Source: Phaseolus vulgaris (lineage: Eukaryota > Streptophyta > Magnoliopsida > Fabales > Fabaceae). Taken from it: a DNA stretch of 64,000 bases. Shown here one piece after another: positions 62,030 through 64,000 of the stretch. The notes beneath the pieces were generated by a model, which did not search any database, was not told where the DNA came from, and saw nothing but the letters and a program-made list of their open reading frames with translations. A program made the translations under genes and the position numbers. The number at the start of each line of letters is the position of its first letter. Position 1 is the stretch's first letter. The stretch covers positions 7,174,013 to 7,238,012 of the forward strand of contig NC_023749.2 in NCBI RefSeq assembly GCF_000499845.2, written 5' to 3'.

Positions 62030-62500
62030 CATATCTATCTTAAATTATTTTAAAAACATATTCGTACAATTCATAATTTTATTTTAGATTATACAATATA
62101 AATTATATTTCCAAATTATACAATCCACATGTTCAAGATGCATAATTTAGAATGTTTTAGATTTACTATTAAAGCGTATTCCAAGTTATACAATGTAAAA
62201 TATGTTTTCAAATTGAGTAATGTAAAATATGTTTTCAAACTGAGTAATCCAACATTCTAGATTGTAATATCTAAAGTGCATTAACGGATCATGTAATTCA
62301 TTGGATTGTCCAATTCAAAAAATACGTTTCCAAATTACTTCATCTGCATTTTGAATTACATAATTCAAAAAATCTAACATATATTCTTGGATCTATAAAT
62401 ATATTTCAAAATATATTTTTAGATTAAACAATCCAAATATATTTTCAAATATAAAAATCCAAAACATATTTTTTAATTTCACAATTCAAAAATTTAAAAT
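62030..62500. repeat. Diverged short tandem repeats
   Basis: Units of roughly 25-40 bases alternate 'TACA(A/T)AATCCA'-type words with 'AATATGTTTTCAAATT'-type words (for example 'AAAATATGTTTTCAAA' twice within 62188-62242). They are strongly diverged. The ATTACATAATCC word recurs inside the Mutator-like MITE just downstream. Confidence 0.55.
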
Positions 62501-62649
62501 GTGGACAATATAAACCTTTTCAACACCCATAGAGGTAGGTCAAGAATCATGGGGGTGGAGGAAGAAATATCTGACAACATTTCCTTAGTCCATTTGCTTT
62601 GTGGGCTAGTCCACATATTTGCAGCATTATACAAACCAGACCGATTGGG

Positions 62650-63006
62650 GACTGTTTCTTCGTGCACTTCCATATCTTCTTCTCTCACCTCCATAAATTT
62701 TCAAATTTCCAAAAATATCCCTCTATAATATTCCGAATTACATAGTCCAGAAGTCATTTTTCAAATTTGTAATTAGATTCCGGATTACATAATCCGGAAG
62801 ATGCATGATTACTTTTCAGATTACATAATCCGAAAGTCTTATTTAACTTTCGGATTATGTAATCTGGAAGTCTTTTTTCAAATGATTTTCAGAATTACAT
62901 AATCCAAAAATTAATCTATGAGGTGACACAAGAAGGATAAAAATGTATTTTCATGTTGTATATGGAGGTGACAGAAGAAGATATGGAGGTGCAGGAAGAA
63001 ACAGTC
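62650..63006. mobile_element. Mutator-like MITE, 357 bp, with perfect 9-bp target duplication
   Basis: The termini are GACTGTTTCTTCGTGCAC on the left and GTGCAGGAAGAAACAGTC on the right, with inverted similarity over about 47 bp. Perfect CCGATTGGG repeats flank it at 62641-62649 and 63007-63015. The interior contains several palindromic 'GGATTACATAATCC'-like motifs (about 62770-62910). There is no coding capacity. The 9-bp duplication places it with Mutator-type elements. Confidence 0.88.
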
Positions 63007-63015
63007 CCGATTGGG

Positions 63016-63793
63016 AACAAATTGATCCGAATGCTTTAGTATATACCTAGGGACAACAAACAACGATTATAGAAAAATAAAGTCAATGAGTAATCCTCTT
63101 TTTCTTTGTAAAATTACGAGTGCTATTTTTATTTTATGTCATTCACTTTATCATCTTAATAAAGATATTATGTCATTTTGACAAAGTAAAACATGTATAG
63201 CTTTAAGCTGAGACAACTACGTATAGAAACAACATCAATCAGATCGTGTCACCCTTCATTCGACGGTGTCACTGAAAATTTAGGAATTGAAAATTTTGAA
63301 TGGTTGGTATATTTGGTAATAGACTAATGGTTGAGTTATGAATGTCCTTTTGTCGATAGTTCGGGAATGTCTAACTTAGTTTGGAATGGTTGGTCATGGA
63401 CTAATAGTTGCATGCTAAACTCATTTTTCGATGAAAGCTCTATTTTTTACTTATTATTCTATAGGTTTTATCAAACAAAGCTAACATTAGGACCACACTT
63501 CAGAATACCGAAATAAAATTGATAGCAGATAAAATAAAATCTTCGAAGCATTTTTGTTAAATTAAAGTCTCGCCCAAAATTCTAATACTCAAAGGTTAAA
63601 GGCGAAGAATCTAATACATATGTTACCTCATTTTTCCACTACCCTTTCCTTGGCCATTTGTCTTGGTCAGGGTGAGGAAAAATGGACGGTTTTTCGCACC
63701 CAATCACTGACATTTTCTTTGCTAAGCACCTTTTCACTTCGTTTTCATCTGTCTGAATCGTACCTCTCGTAAATAGAAGTGCCTTTTAAACTC
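63016..63793. other. Spacer and 3'UTR of the downstream minus-strand gene
   Basis: The right part (about 63600-63793) is the probable 3'UTR of the disulfide isomerase-like gene. The rest shows no recognised feature; the frame 63331-63516 is unsupported. Confidence 0.5.
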
Positions 63794-63964
63794 TTACAAT
63801 TCATCCTTCACATCAGTGCTGCTGCTCTGGCTCTCCTTGACATCAGAACTCTCGCTACTGGGTTTAGAAGTTGTGGCTGGTTTCTGGAGCTTGAATGGGA
63901 TTGATGCATGTTTCCTGAGAAACTTATAAAAGGCTACCACTGTACGATCCACATCAACAGGAAT
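63794..63964 (-). CDS. Protein disulfide isomerase-like protein, last exon (partial)
   Basis: On the minus strand an acceptor (GTGTATGCAG) precedes a 56-codon open stretch. It reads 'IPVDVDRTVVAFYKFLRKHA', 'SIPFKLQKP', a Ser/Lys/Asp-rich linker, and finishes with KDEL followed by TAA. The C-terminal KDEL is the ER-retention signal. The 'VVAFYKFLRKHASIPFKLQKP' block matches the end of plant PDI-like proteins of the PDIL1-3/PDIL1-4 type, whose thioredoxin domains would lie on upstream exons beyond 64000. The function is oxidative folding in the ER lumen. It was too short to appear as a large open frame. Phase 0 at the acceptor is assumed from the reading. Confidence 0.85.
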   Translation of the reverse strand: MPVDVDRTVVAFYKFLRKHASIPFKLQKPATTSKPSSESSDVKESQSSSTDVKDEL

Positions 63965-64000
63965 CTGCATACACAGTGAAACAGATACATATTAAATCAT

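Noticed and set aside
1..64000. tRNA, rRNA, CRISPR arrays, integrated viral genes
   Set aside because: No tRNA B-box with a matching cloverleaf, no rRNA, no regularly spaced repeats and no viral coat or movement protein was seen. The reverse transcriptase remnants belong to LINE and copia elements.

Overview
The window is plant nuclear DNA. Its genes carry many short introns, its spacers are very AT-rich, and it holds LINE, Ty1/copia, Ty3/gypsy-like, TRIM, CACTA, hAT and Mutator-like elements. The TRIM family and several foldback elements resemble repeats I know from legumes, so a Phaseoleae-type legume (Phaseolus/Vigna/Glycine relatives) is my inference; the sequence alone does not prove the species.

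Layout. 1-1770: 3' part of a 5'-truncated LINE on the minus strand. 4774-6586: F-box/kelch-repeat gene (+). 8528-10528: F-box/LRR/FBD gene (-, 3 exons). 10.6-20.4 kb: repeat block, with a TRIM LTR remnant, a foldback MITE, a degenerate copia element that contains a CACTA element that itself contains an intact TRIM, then a short LINE copy with 13-bp target duplications. 21009-26410: CCCH zinc-finger tRNA (uracil-5) methyltransferase of the TRM2/TRMT2 type (+, 14 exons). 26.4-36.5 kb: gene-poor spacer with a LINE tail, an LTR-like remnant, a hAT MITE, a foldback MITE and a dispersed repeat. 36504-41762: RING-CH membrane E3 ligase (+, 8 exons). 44057-44741: Mutator-like foldback element with a GC-richer interior. 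48797-51431: YrdC/Sua5 threonylcarbamoyl-AMP synthase (+, 5 exons). 53.1-54.0 kb: second copy of the dispersed repeat and a decayed TRIM. 57742-58227: proline-rich/arabinogalactan-like membrane protein (-). 59.7-61.2 kb: gypsy-like LTR. 62650-63006: Mutator-like MITE with perfect 9-bp target duplications. 63794-63964: last exon of a KDEL-ending protein disulfide isomerase-like gene (-), which continues beyond the window.

The genes are ordinary dispersed plant genes and form no operon or cluster. Two of them act on tRNA (m5U methylation and the t6A precursor) and three relate to ubiquitination (two F-box proteins and a RING-CH ligase), but they are independently transcribed and I see no functional link. 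I found no clearly new multi-gene system. The most notable points are an in-frame tandem duplication inside the catalytic domain of the tRNA methyltransferase that also copies its splice acceptor, two GC-AG introns, a three-deep transposon nest with target-site duplications at two levels, and a dispersed repeat that I cannot assign to a family.
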